64,000 bases of DNA from Gemmatimonadaceae bacterium. Its GTDB lineage: Bacteria > Latescibacterota > UBA2968 > UBA8231. Numbering within the stretch: the first letter of the stretch is position 1; every line of letters begins with the position of its first letter. The stretch spans positions 1-64,000 of the forward strand of contig JAPOZM010000109.1 of NCBI GenBank assembly GCA_026706075.1. The letters run 5' to 3'. The notes under the pieces were generated by a model. The model saw nothing but the letters and a program-made list of their open reading frames with translations, had not been told where the DNA came from and did no database searches. Below are positions 8,551-17,000 of this stretch, in pieces. The position numbers were made by a program, and so were the translations under genes.

Positions 8551-10800
8551 GTGAGGGCCCTTGTTCGTCACTGTCTTCGCTGCCCGTTGAGGATCCTCCC
8601 GTTACCGCTAGTCGCCGTCCATGCGGCGTCACCGCACGATAACGTGCACTCGTCCGCGCTCTTCCAATTCGAGCAATGGGAACGCGACAGCCGCCCTGCG
8701 CCCAAGCGGCTCCTACCTGCAGCAGCAGGAGTCCAGGAGTCCGAGGGCCAGCCGAGTCCACCATTCTCGGGAACCGTCTGGATTGACCCGGACATCATCA
8801 CCCCATCCGATCCCACGGCCCTGCAAAGCGTAACACCCGCCGGCCGAGGGGAACGCACGATGTTCGACAGGAGAGTCAATGACTGGACTGTGGTCAATGC
8901 CTATCTGTTCAGCGCGCAATTCGACGATGGACTGACGACCGAGATACAGGTGAATCCGGAGTTCGGCAGCACATCCGCCGCGGCATCCGAGGCCGCCAGG
9001 TACGGGCGGGCCATCGGGCAATTGCCGACCATCCTGCGAACCGGTGTCGAGACCGTGTGGATCCATCAGGGCGACTATCCCTTTGGAGGCGGTAACAACA
9101 ACATCCTGATCCACGTAGGACTGGTATCTGACTGGAGGAAGGAATTCCTGGAGGAGGCCCTGGTTCACGAGGGCGCGCACACATCACTGGACGCCCGACA
9201 CTCGACGGCTTCGGACTGGATCGCTGCTCAGGAGGAAGACGGCAACTCCATCTCCACCTACGCTCGCGACTACCCAGGGAGAGAAGACATCGCCGAGTCA
9301 TTCCTGTCCTACTTGGCTGTCCGCTATCGGGCGGCGCGAATCTCTCGGTCGTACGAGCGGGTCGTATTGGAGACGATACCGAATCGCATCGCCTACTTCG
9401 ACGCTCAATTCGGCGACATGTACCCGATCATGATGGACAGCGTGGAGTACTCCGGCGACGATCAGCAGGGAGCTGCCGGGGCCGCGCTGAGCGAGCCCTT
9501 CGTGGTCGAGGTCAGCGATCAGAGCGGCAGTCCGCTCGCAGGCGCCGAGGTCACCTTTGCCGTCACGGCCGGGGGCGGGACCCTGTCCATCGAGGCTACC
9601 ACTACCGATGCGGACGGCCGCGCCGCCGCCACTCTCACGCTGGGAAGCCAAGCGGGTACCAACACGGTCCAGGCCAGCGTGGGTGGTCTTGAGCCGGTGA
9701 CCTTCACGGCTACCGGCACGGCGGTGCCGCGGACCCTGGACAAGCCCTCGGGTGATGAGCAGGTGGGGGAGGCCGGGGCCGCCTTGCGCGAGGACTTCGT
9801 CGTGGAAGTTCGAGACCAGAACGGGGCGGCCCTGTCCGGGGTCGTGGTCACCTTTGCCGTCATCACGGGCGGTGGGACTCTCTCCGTAACCACGGCCACC
9901 ACCGATGCCGAGGGCCGCGCCGCCACCACCTTGACCCTGGGACGTTCTCCCGGTACCAACACGGTCGAGGCCTCTGTCGCCGGTCTTGAGCCGGTGACCT
10001 TCACCGTCACCGGGCTGGCGGTTCCCCGAGCCGTGACCAAGCTCCCAGGCTACGAGATGGAGGGACCGGCCGGCACGGCCCTGTCCGAGCCATTCGTCGT
10101 CGAGGTGCGGGATCAGAACGGGCAGCCCCTCGCGGGGGTCCACGTGGCTTTCTCGATCACCGCCGGCTCCGGAGCGCTGTCTGCAACCACCGCCGAGACC
10201 GATGCCGACGGCCAGGCTTCGACCACCCTGACGCTGGGGTCCCGGCCGGAGACGATTGCCGTCGAGGCCAGCGTGCCCGGCCTGGAGCCGGTGACCTTCA
10301 CGGCCACGGCCCGGCCGTCGCCCGACTTCGACGGCGATGGCGAAATCGGCTTCTCCGACTTCTTCCTCTTTGCCCAGGCCTTCGGCGGCAGCGATCCCCG
10401 CTTCGACCTCGACGGCAGCGGCGCGGTGGACTTGGCCGACTTCCTCCTCTTCTCCGAGAGTTTCGGCCAGCCGGCGCGGGCCAGGCTGGTGGCGATGGCC
10501 CGGGAGCGGATCGGCCTGCCGGACGGCCCGCAACTGCGGCAGAACGCGCCCAATCCCTTCAACAGCCAGACCGTGATCTCCTGGTTCCAGCTGCAGCCCG
10601 GGCCGGCTCGCCTGGAGGTGTTCGCGCTGACGGGCCAGCGGGTGGCGGTGCTGCACCAGGGTCCGGCGAAGGCGGGTCTCCACCACCTGCGCTGGGACGG
10701 CCGCGACGACCGTGACCGCCCTCTCGCCAGCGGGGTGTATCTGTACCGGTTGATGACGGCCGAAGGAGCGTGGACTCGAAAGCTCACCTCACTGAAGTGA
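8551..10800 (+). CDS. Secreted metallopeptidase-like protein with three Big_1 domains, EF-hand/dockerin-like segment and sorting module
   Basis: A 749-aa protein starting at GTG 8551, with a signal-like N-terminus ending near AVHAAS. Residues about 60-290 contain HEGAH (206-210), which fits the HExxH zinc signature, followed by an ESFLSYLA helix that could supply a Glu ligand. Three bacterial Ig-like (Big_1/invasin-type) repeats follow at about 301-389, 399-489 and 499-588, each with VEVxDQxGxPLAG and ending EPVTFTxTG. A Ca2+-binding-like DFDGDGEIGFSDFF pair lies at 591-640 and the FlgD-like sorting module with NAPNPFNSQT at 660-749. The last 160 residues are very close to those of the 1615-aa protein at 14096, which suggests a recently shared tail cassette. 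Protease activity is inferred from the motif only. Confidence 0.75.
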   Translation: MRALVRHCLRCPLRILPLPLVAVHAASPHDNVHSSALFQFEQWERDSRPAPKRLLPAAAGVQESEGQPSPPFSGTVWIDPDIITPSDPTALQSVTPAGRGERTMFDRRVNDWTVVNAYLFSAQFDDGLTTEIQVNPEFGSTSAAASEAARYGRAIGQLPTILRTGVETVWIHQGDYPFGGGNNNILIHVGLVSDWRKEFLEEALVHEGAHTSLDARHSTASDWIAAQEEDGNSISTYARDYPGREDIAESFLSYLAVRYRAARISRSYERVVLETIPNRIAYFDAQFGDMYPIMMDSVEYSGDDQQGAAGAALSEPFVVEVSDQSGSPLAGAEVTFAVTAGGGTLSIEATTTDADGRAAATLTLGSQAGTNTVQASVGGLEPVTFTATGTAVPRTLDKPSGDEQVGEAGAALREDFVVEVRDQNGAALSGVVVTFAVITGGGTLSVTTATTDAEGRAATTLTLGRSPGTNTVEASVAGLEPVTFTVTGLAVPRAVTKLPGYEMEGPAGTALSEPFVVEVRDQNGQPLAGVHVAFSITAGSGALSATTAETDADGQASTTLTLGSRPETIAVEASVPGLEPVTFTATARPSPDFDGDGEIGFSDFFLFAQAFGGSDPRFDLDGSGAVDLADFLLFSESFGQPARARLVAMARERIGLPDGPQLRQNAPNPFNSQTVISWFQLQPGPARLEVFALTGQRVAVLHQGPAKAGLHHLRWDGRDDRDRPLASGVYLYRLMTAEGAWTRKLTSLK

Positions 10801-10838
10801 GGTGCCCCACACTTAACCAAGATACAAGGAGAACAGCC

Positions 10839-10889
10839 ATGACCCGCATCCTCTGGCTGAATGGTCCTCGCCGAAGGGAGTTGAAATGA
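10839..10889 (+). CDS. 16-residue leader ORF coupled to the downstream gene
   Basis: An ATG at 10839 with AAGGAG 7 bp upstream opens a frame reading MTRILWLNGPRRRELK. Its TGA overlaps the ATG of the next gene as ATGA. The downstream gene also has its own AAGGGAG site, which lies inside this leader. Such an arrangement usually means translational coupling or start-site control. No function is assigned to the peptide, and the well-placed ribosome-binding site is the main evidence that it is translated. Confidence 0.45.
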   Translation: MTRILWLNGPRRRELK

Positions 10890-13192
10890 CACTCAAGGCA
10901 ACCATCATTGGCAGCATGGGACTGCTGGGATCATTGGCGCACGCAGGAGCGGACCTCTTAGTCGAAGGCCGGGTGCGGCTGGAGTCCGGAGAGCCGGCCG
11001 TCGGGGCGCAGGTGCTTCTGTTCGACCTGGCGGATTTGCGCGCCCCCCCGGTGGCGGCGACCACGGACGGGTCGGGGCATTTCACCCTTCCCGTGGCCAG
11101 CCTGGGGGGAGTCCTGCCGGACCGCTTCGAGCTGGGAGCGAACTACCCCAACCCGTTCAATCCATCGACGATGATTCCCTACCAGTTGCCGACCTCGATG
11201 TACGTGCGGCTGGAGGTCTACAACCTCCTGGGGCAGCGGGTGGCGACCCTGGTCGACGGGGACCAACCTGCCGGTCTTCACACGACGAGTTGGGACGCCA
11301 CCGATGCGGCCGGGCAGGCCGTGGGCGCCGGCGTCTATCTCTACCGTCTCAGCGGCGACGGGGTGCAGGCGACCCGGTCGATGCTGCTGATAGACGGCCA
11401 GGCGGGGATGCCGTCGGGTGGAGGCGGGCCGACCGGCTTGGAAGGCGAGGCCGTAGAGGAGGGCCCGGTCTACGGGTTGACCGTCTCGGGTCCGGGGTTG
11501 GTCCCCTATGTCGACCCGGCCTTCCGGGTCGAGGGGGCCATGGGTCCACTGGACCTGATTGTTGAAACGCCGCGCCGGGTCCCGCCGGCGAAGGCGGCCT
11601 CCTCGGGCGGGATTCTGGGCGATGTGGACAACACGGGGGATGTGGGCTTCTTCGACGCCCTGCTGGTGGCCCTGTACAGCCAGGACGCCAGCATCGTCAT
11701 GCCCAACAACGGCGATGTCTCCCTGGGGGACGTCAACGCCGACGGCCGGGTCGATCTGGCCGACGCGTGGCTCATCGCCGCGTACCTGAACGATCCCTCC
11801 GATCCGTCGCTGCCGGCCGGCATCGGCGAGCCCCTGGGTCCGGCCGCGGCGCTGTCCCCCGACCCATCGACGGTGACCTTCGCCGCCGACGGTGCCTGGC
11901 ACCGGTTCACGGTGCAGGCCGGCGAGCCTCTGTCCGTGGTGGTCAACCCGGAGGGGACCACCCCCCGGCTGGAGATCACCACCAGCAGCGGCCGCAGCAA
12001 CTTCTGCCCGGCCGAAGTGGGCGACGACGTCTCGCGTCAGGACGGCCAGACGCTCTACCTGGCTGGCTGTGCCACCGGACCGGCCACGGTGGAACTGCGC
12101 CGGCGATCGGATGGCACCGTCCTGAACACCTACACCTTCGAGGTGACCGGCAGCCCGGCGGACCTGGTGGTTCAATCCGCCTCGGTCAGCGACAGCACCC
12201 TGACGCCCGGGCAGTCTTTCACGCTCAGAGCCACGGTGCGCAACCAGGGCACCGGTCAGTCGGCGGCCACGACCCTGCACTACTACCGCTCCACGAACCG
12301 GACGATCTCGACCCAGGACACGCAGGTAGGGTCCGATGCAGTGGGCGCCCTGGCCGCTTCCGGCACCAGTGCCGAGTCGATCCGCCTGTCGGCTCCGTCG
12401 AGCGAGGGCACCTACTACTACGGGGCTTGTGCGGTCAGCGTCAGCGAGAGCGACACGCGGAACAACTGCTCTGCTGGAGTCCGCGTCACGGTGGAGGCCA
12501 GCCATCCGGACCTGATCGTGGAGCCGGCCTCGGTCAGCGAGAGCGGCCTGACGCCCGGGCAATCTTTCACCTTGAGCGCCACGGTGCGCAACCAAGGCAC
12601 CGGAGAGTCGGCGGCGACCACGCTACGCTGGTACCGCTCGACCAACGCCACCATCTCGACAGGTGACACGGAAGTGGGCACGGGCGCCGTGGCCACCTTG
12701 TCGGCCGGGGCTACGAGCGCCGAGTCGATCCCTCTCACCGCCCCATCAAGTGAAGGCACCTACTACTACGGCGCCTGCGTGGCCAGCGTTGCGGGGGAGA
12801 GCAACACGGGGAACAACTGCTCCAGTGCTGCAACTGTAACGGTCACGGTCGACGACGGGGACGATAGTGGTGGCGACGGAGAGGCTGCCATGACGGCCTC
12901 CGACTTTGAGTGTGAGGGAACCCCGACGGCTACTGGAGTTGCGGTGACAATAACGGGAAAACTTCACGCCAACAGAGATGTGACAGACGTACGCGGCTGG
13001 CTCACGATCGACGGCCAAGCTATTTCCGGCGGAATCCCTGTACCACCAGACCCCATTCGTGGTGGCTATCTCTGGGGCGGGCGCTCATTGGGCGACTTCT
13101 CGGCAGGTCAAACCAAGTCTTTCAGCATCACGGAGGGCTTTGTTGGGGGTGTCTCGGGGGTGTGCGGCTTCACCTGGACTTGGGAGGATTGA
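10886..13192 (+). CDS. Secreted FlgD-module / dockerin / CARDB protein
   Basis: A 768-aa protein with AAGGGAG 5 bp before ATG 10886 and a signal peptide ending AHAGA. Residues about 22-75 form a carboxypeptidase-regulatory-like beta domain, and about 84-175 a FlgD-like module with NYPNPFNPST. That module sits near the N-terminus here, not at the end as in the other tagged proteins. A dockerin type I pair follows at about 242-305 (DVDNTGDVGFFD, DVNADGRVDLAD), then a beta domain, then two CARDB adhesion repeats (about 426-538 and 541-651, each with LTPGQSFTL and NQGTG). The last 115 residues are a Cys-containing beta domain I do not recognise. A scaffold or adhesin role is likely; no enzyme motif is seen. 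Confidence 0.8.
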   Translation: MTLKATIIGSMGLLGSLAHAGADLLVEGRVRLESGEPAVGAQVLLFDLADLRAPPVAATTDGSGHFTLPVASLGGVLPDRFELGANYPNPFNPSTMIPYQLPTSMYVRLEVYNLLGQRVATLVDGDQPAGLHTTSWDATDAAGQAVGAGVYLYRLSGDGVQATRSMLLIDGQAGMPSGGGGPTGLEGEAVEEGPVYGLTVSGPGLVPYVDPAFRVEGAMGPLDLIVETPRRVPPAKAASSGGILGDVDNTGDVGFFDALLVALYSQDASIVMPNNGDVSLGDVNADGRVDLADAWLIAAYLNDPSDPSLPAGIGEPLGPAAALSPDPSTVTFAADGAWHRFTVQAGEPLSVVVNPEGTTPRLEITTSSGRSNFCPAEVGDDVSRQDGQTLYLAGCATGPATVELRRRSDGTVLNTYTFEVTGSPADLVVQSASVSDSTLTPGQSFTLRATVRNQGTGQSAATTLHYYRSTNRTISTQDTQVGSDAVGALAASGTSAESIRLSAPSSEGTYYYGACAVSVSESDTRNNCSAGVRVTVEASHPDLIVEPASVSESGLTPGQSFTLSATVRNQGTGESAATTLRWYRSTNATISTGDTEVGTGAVATLSAGATSAESIPLTAPSSEGTYYYGACVASVAGESNTGNNCSSAATVTVTVDDGDDSGGDGEAAMTASDFECEGTPTATGVAVTITGKLHANRDVTDVRGWLTIDGQAISGGIPVPPDPIRGGYLWGGRSLGDFSAGQTKSFSITEGFVGGVSGVCGFTWTWED

Positions 13193-13388
13193 GTGAGTCG
13201 AATCCACCGGCACCCACCGACGCAACCGCACGCCATGCTGGCTGAAGTTCGGTACCAAGCACTCGCTATGACGGACTGATCAATACACTCGGAACCTTGT
13301 GGAACCAAGAGGGAGAAGTCGGACGCGGACGAGACGAAGGGGGCCAGCATACGGTCGCTGCGACCTGCGAAGATCCTGGCATCGCTCT

Positions 13389-13562
13389 AGCCTTGGTATC
13401 GGTACGTCCGAGAAGACGCGGGACTACCGGTTGGGCTACAGCCTGAGTTTGTTGCAGCGCCGTGCCACCAACTTCGAGATGGGCGTCGATGCCCTGCGCC
13501 GTGGGAGCCTGAGCCAGGGGCGGGTGCAGCACGATGTCCTCGGCCGGATCACCCACGTTGGT
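13389..13562 (+). pseudogene. Fragment of an autotransporter barrel C-terminus
   Basis: In one frame this reads EKTRDYRLGYSLSLLQRR, then NFEMGVDALRR and VLGRITHV. It aligns with the last strands of the adhesin barrel near 7450-7620 (RQYELGYRLASLRRG, NFELGVVAQHRE, ATGRVKATW). No start codon, barrel body or passenger accompanies it. The bases between 13193 and 13388 hold nothing I can assign. This is a relic of a second adhesin of the same family. Confidence 0.75.
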
Positions 13563-13582
13563 AGACGCAGCGTACTATCAGC

Positions 13583-13656
13583 CGGCCACGGCCCGGCCGT
13601 CGCCCGACTTCGACGGCGATGGCGAAATCGGCTTCTCCGACTTCTTCCTCTTTGCC
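13583..13656 (+). repeat. 74-bp exact direct repeat, second copy of 10301-10374
   Basis: Base-by-base comparison shows 74 identical positions, with mismatches immediately outside on both sides (13582/10300 and 13657/10375). The related EF-hand segment at 18466-18516 is clearly diverged at the DNA level, so this identity is recent or artefactual and not due to conservation of the protein. Confidence 0.95.
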
Positions 13657-13851
13657 GCTCCCGAGGACCGGGCCACCGGGATGGGCGTGTACCAGGCGAT
13701 CTACGCCGCCGGCATGTTCGCGGGACCCGCGGCGTCGGGGTACCTGGCGCAGGCTGCCGGGTTGGATTCCGTGTTCTACCTGGCGGCGGCGGTGTCGCTG
13801 GCGGGCGGGTTCCTGGGGCTGCTGCGGACGATCCCGTCTCGACCGGGGTGA
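13583..13851 (+). pseudogene. Chimeric fragment: EF-hand segment joined to the tail of an MFS transporter
   Basis: The first 74 bp are an exact copy of 10301-10374 and encode the PSPDFDGDGEIGFSDFF segment of the Big_1 metallopeptidase-like gene. At 13657 the same frame switches to unrelated sequence, AAPEDRATGMGVYQAIYAAG, then two hydrophobic helices and a TGA at 13851. The second part looks like the last two membrane helices of a major facilitator superfamily transporter. Neither part can function alone. The junction reflects recombination or a metagenome assembly chimera. Confidence 0.7.
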
Positions 13852-13922
13852 GTCAGCCCCCACGGCAGCAGGCGACGGGCTGCGCGCCGAAGCCGTACCC
13901 GTGGGGCCCGGGCCGAGCGCGG

Positions 13923-13967
13923 CGTATTCGATACGACATTTCAGTATTTCATACGCTTTTCCGTATT
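13923..13967 (+). promoter_or_regulatory. Phased CGTATT-type repeats upstream of the WD40 protein gene
   Basis: Three related elements start at 13923 (CGTATTCGATACG, a perfect 5-bp dyad around TCG), 13943 (AGTATTTCATACG, imperfect dyad) and 13962 (CGTATT half-site). Spacing is 20 and 19 bp, close to two helical turns, in an AT-rich patch of otherwise GC-rich DNA. They lie about 35-80 bp upstream of the predicted promoter for the next gene, as an operator or activator array would. The binding protein is unknown. Confidence 0.4.
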
Positions 13968-14000
13968 GGGGGTTCGTCCTTAGTGTGTAGGGAAAGGCTA

Positions 14001-14029
14001 TTGACTCTGGTGCCTACCGCCTCTATATG
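14001..14029 (+). promoter_or_regulatory. Predicted sigma70-type promoter
   Basis: TTGACT (14001-14006) and TATATG (14024-14029) are separated by 17 bp. The predicted start lies about 60 nt before the ATG at 14096. The match to the general consensus is good. However, some FCB bacteria use a different housekeeping consensus, so usage in this host is uncertain. Confidence 0.45.
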
Positions 14030-14095
14030 TGTCACTGCTCTCCACAACGGGTTGATCCCCCCTCCACGCCCGAGAGACAGAGATCAGGATAGACG

Positions 14096-17000
14096 ATGAG
14101 CCGTCAGCTTGTACTCAGGTCATGCCTTGCCCAGATACTACTGCTCGCCTACATGCCTTCCGCCTTTGCTTCCACTCCTTCTACAGAAGCCGAGGATTTG
14201 GTCTTCGGCGGGATCGTCTACTCCCAGGCCGCCAAGCGGGCGGCGATGAACGCCGAGGACCCTCGCACCGTGCGGATGGTCTACTTCCTGCCCAATGACC
14301 GCCCCTTTCGCGCCGAGGTCGTGGATTCGATGAAGGCGGTGATCCTCCGTACTCAGGCTTTTTTCGCGGAAGAGATGCAGCGGCACGGCCACGGGAACCT
14401 GACTTTTCAGTTTGAGACCGACGAAAAGGGTGAACCGCTGGTCCACCGAGTGGACGGCGAACATGCTGACGAGCACTACCTCGACAAGGGTTTCCGTGAG
14501 GAGGTCTGGGAAGCCCTGGGGGGAAAGAGTCCAGTCGAGTTCCTCGTCATCGACCAGAGTGTGGATTCGGTACCCTCTGGGGGAAGAAGATCGGGAGGAC
14601 TGGCCTACATGAATGAACGGGATGGACGGCCCACCTTTGGCACAGTGGTTCCGGGGAGGTTTACCTGGCAAACGGCGGCCCATGAGATCGGCCATGCCTT
14701 TGGGCTTCACCACGACTTCAGAGACGACGAATTCATCATGTCCTACGGTGCCAGCCACCAGGCCCAGCTCTCTGACTGCGCCGCCGAATTCCTCGCCGTC
14801 CATCCCTATCTCAATTCAGAGGTTGATCTCTCTGAGGAGGCCTATCCATCGACGATCAGCCTCCTGTCCCCTTCTCGCTATCCGGCCGGCTCGGGCAGCA
14901 TCCCCCTCCGCGTGAGGATCAGTGCCTCCGCAGGGCTTCATCAGGTCCTCCTGGTGCTGACGACACCAAGACCGCATTTCGCCGCCGGATCACCTGAGAT
15001 CAAGGCGTGCCGTTCCCTGTCCGGCGACGGAGAGGCGGTCGTCGAGTTCGAGTACGACGGCCTCATTCCGGGCGGTGACCTCACCAGCCTCTCCCGTCCC
15101 ATCGTGCATCCGGTTTCCATCCAGGCCATCGACCAGTTCGGCAGGGGAACCCGCCTTCGTTTCGAACTGTATCAGATCTCTGACCGCCACATCGCCACGC
15201 TCGAGGAAGCTGGAGCTGTTCCCTCCCTGGCTTTCCTGCCCGACGGATCACTGGCCTCGGCGTCGGCTGAGGCCGGGGGCAAGTTGTGGAACCTTGTCAC
15301 TCGTGAGACCACGGCCATCCTTGGGCCTGCACTTCCCGTCCGGGCGGTGGCGATCTCGCCCGATGGGGGCACCCTGGCCTCCGAGCACGATGGCATCGTC
15401 AAGCTGTGGGAGGTGGCCACAGGCACCAATACCGCCACACTCGAGGGACAACCGGGGGATACCCGGTTCGGATCCATCGCCTTCTCACCACCTGATGGAG
15501 AGATCCTGGCCGCTGTGTCCGGGGACAGCACCATCAAGCTGTGGGATCTGACGGCAGGGACCAGGTACGCCGACCTCGACCACGCATCCTGGGTGACGTC
15601 CGTGGCGTTCTCACCCGATGGGACAAAGCTGGCCTCCTCCTCGGGGGACGGCATGGTCAGCCTGTGGAACCCGCTGACCGGAGAACGTATCGCCCTCCTG
15701 GAGGACCATGCGCCTTGGGTCGGAGCCGTTGCCTTTTCGCCCGACGGCGCCACCCTCGCCTCCCAGTCAGGGTGGGACGGCCTGGTCAGGCTCTGGGATC
15801 TGGGGACGCATCGGACAGTCGCTACCATTGAGAATGTTCATGGCGGCAGCGCCATGGCCTTCTCGCCCGACGGGGCCCTCGCCTGCGCAGCCGGACCCTA
15901 TGTCAACCTCTGGGACGTGGGCACTCGGGCAAGAATCGACTCCCTCGCGCACGGAGACTGGGTCACAGCCGTCGCTTTCTCCCCCGATGGCGAAACCCTT
16001 GCCACCGGAACATGGAAGGGGCTCGAGCTGTGGGATGCCTCACAGTGGCTGAAACCCCGTCCCCATGAACTCGTGGGGATCTCGGGCGACGGACAGGAAG
16101 GCTCACCCGGCGCCACCCTCGAGAATCCCCTGGTGGTGGAAGTGCGGGACCAGTATGGGAACGGCATGGCCGGCGTCGCCGTCACCTTTACCGTCACCGA
16201 CGGAGATGGCCGGCTGAGTGGCAGGTTCACCGTGGAGAGCACGGAGACCGACGACGACGGAAGGGCGGTGGCAGCGCTCACCTGTGGCATCGTCCCGGGG
16301 CCCACTACCGTCGAGGCGACACTCCTGGCGGCCGATCCCGTGACTTTCAGGGCGGTCACTATCGAGGATCCCCTCGCCCCCGTCGGGGAAAGAGATCCTC
16401 ACAAGTGGCATCTGCCGGACCGGGCGACGGTTCGCCTGGGCAAAGGCAGCATCGACCAGGCGCTGGGTACAGGTGCTGTTCCTGCCGCGTTCTCGCCCGA
16501 TGGTCAACGGCTGGCGGTGGCCACCAACATCGGTACCTGGCTCTATGATGCGGCCACGGCTCGTGCCGTCGACCTGCTCCCGGCGACGTCGATCACCACC
16601 GCGGCCTTCTCCCCCGATGGCTCCCTTGCCGCCGGGTCCCAGGACGGTACCGTCGTCCTGTGGAACGCGGCCGGCGAGAGCACAGCTCTCTACAGGCACG
16701 ATGGAGAGGTCCGCTCCGTAGCCTTCTCGCCTGATGGCGCTCTGCTCGCTGCAAGCTCCCGAAGCAGAATCAGGTTGTGGGATACAGCTGATGGAAGCGA
16801 GCAGTGGAGCGCCGCCTCTGGAGAACCCGCTTCGCTGGCCTTCTCGGCGGATGGCGCCATCCTCGCCGCAACGGGGAGGAGCGCGGTCTGGCTGTGGGAC
16901 GTGGGCTCGGGGGACGGTGTCACCACTCTCGACGCCGCCGCGCTTGACGATGGGACCGAGATCCTCTCCGTGGCCCTGTCACCCGACGGCGCGACTCTCG

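Noticed and set aside
13193..13388. Search for the missing body of the barrel relic
   Set aside because: None of the six frames gives convincing barrel strands or passenger repeats, so nothing is annotated.
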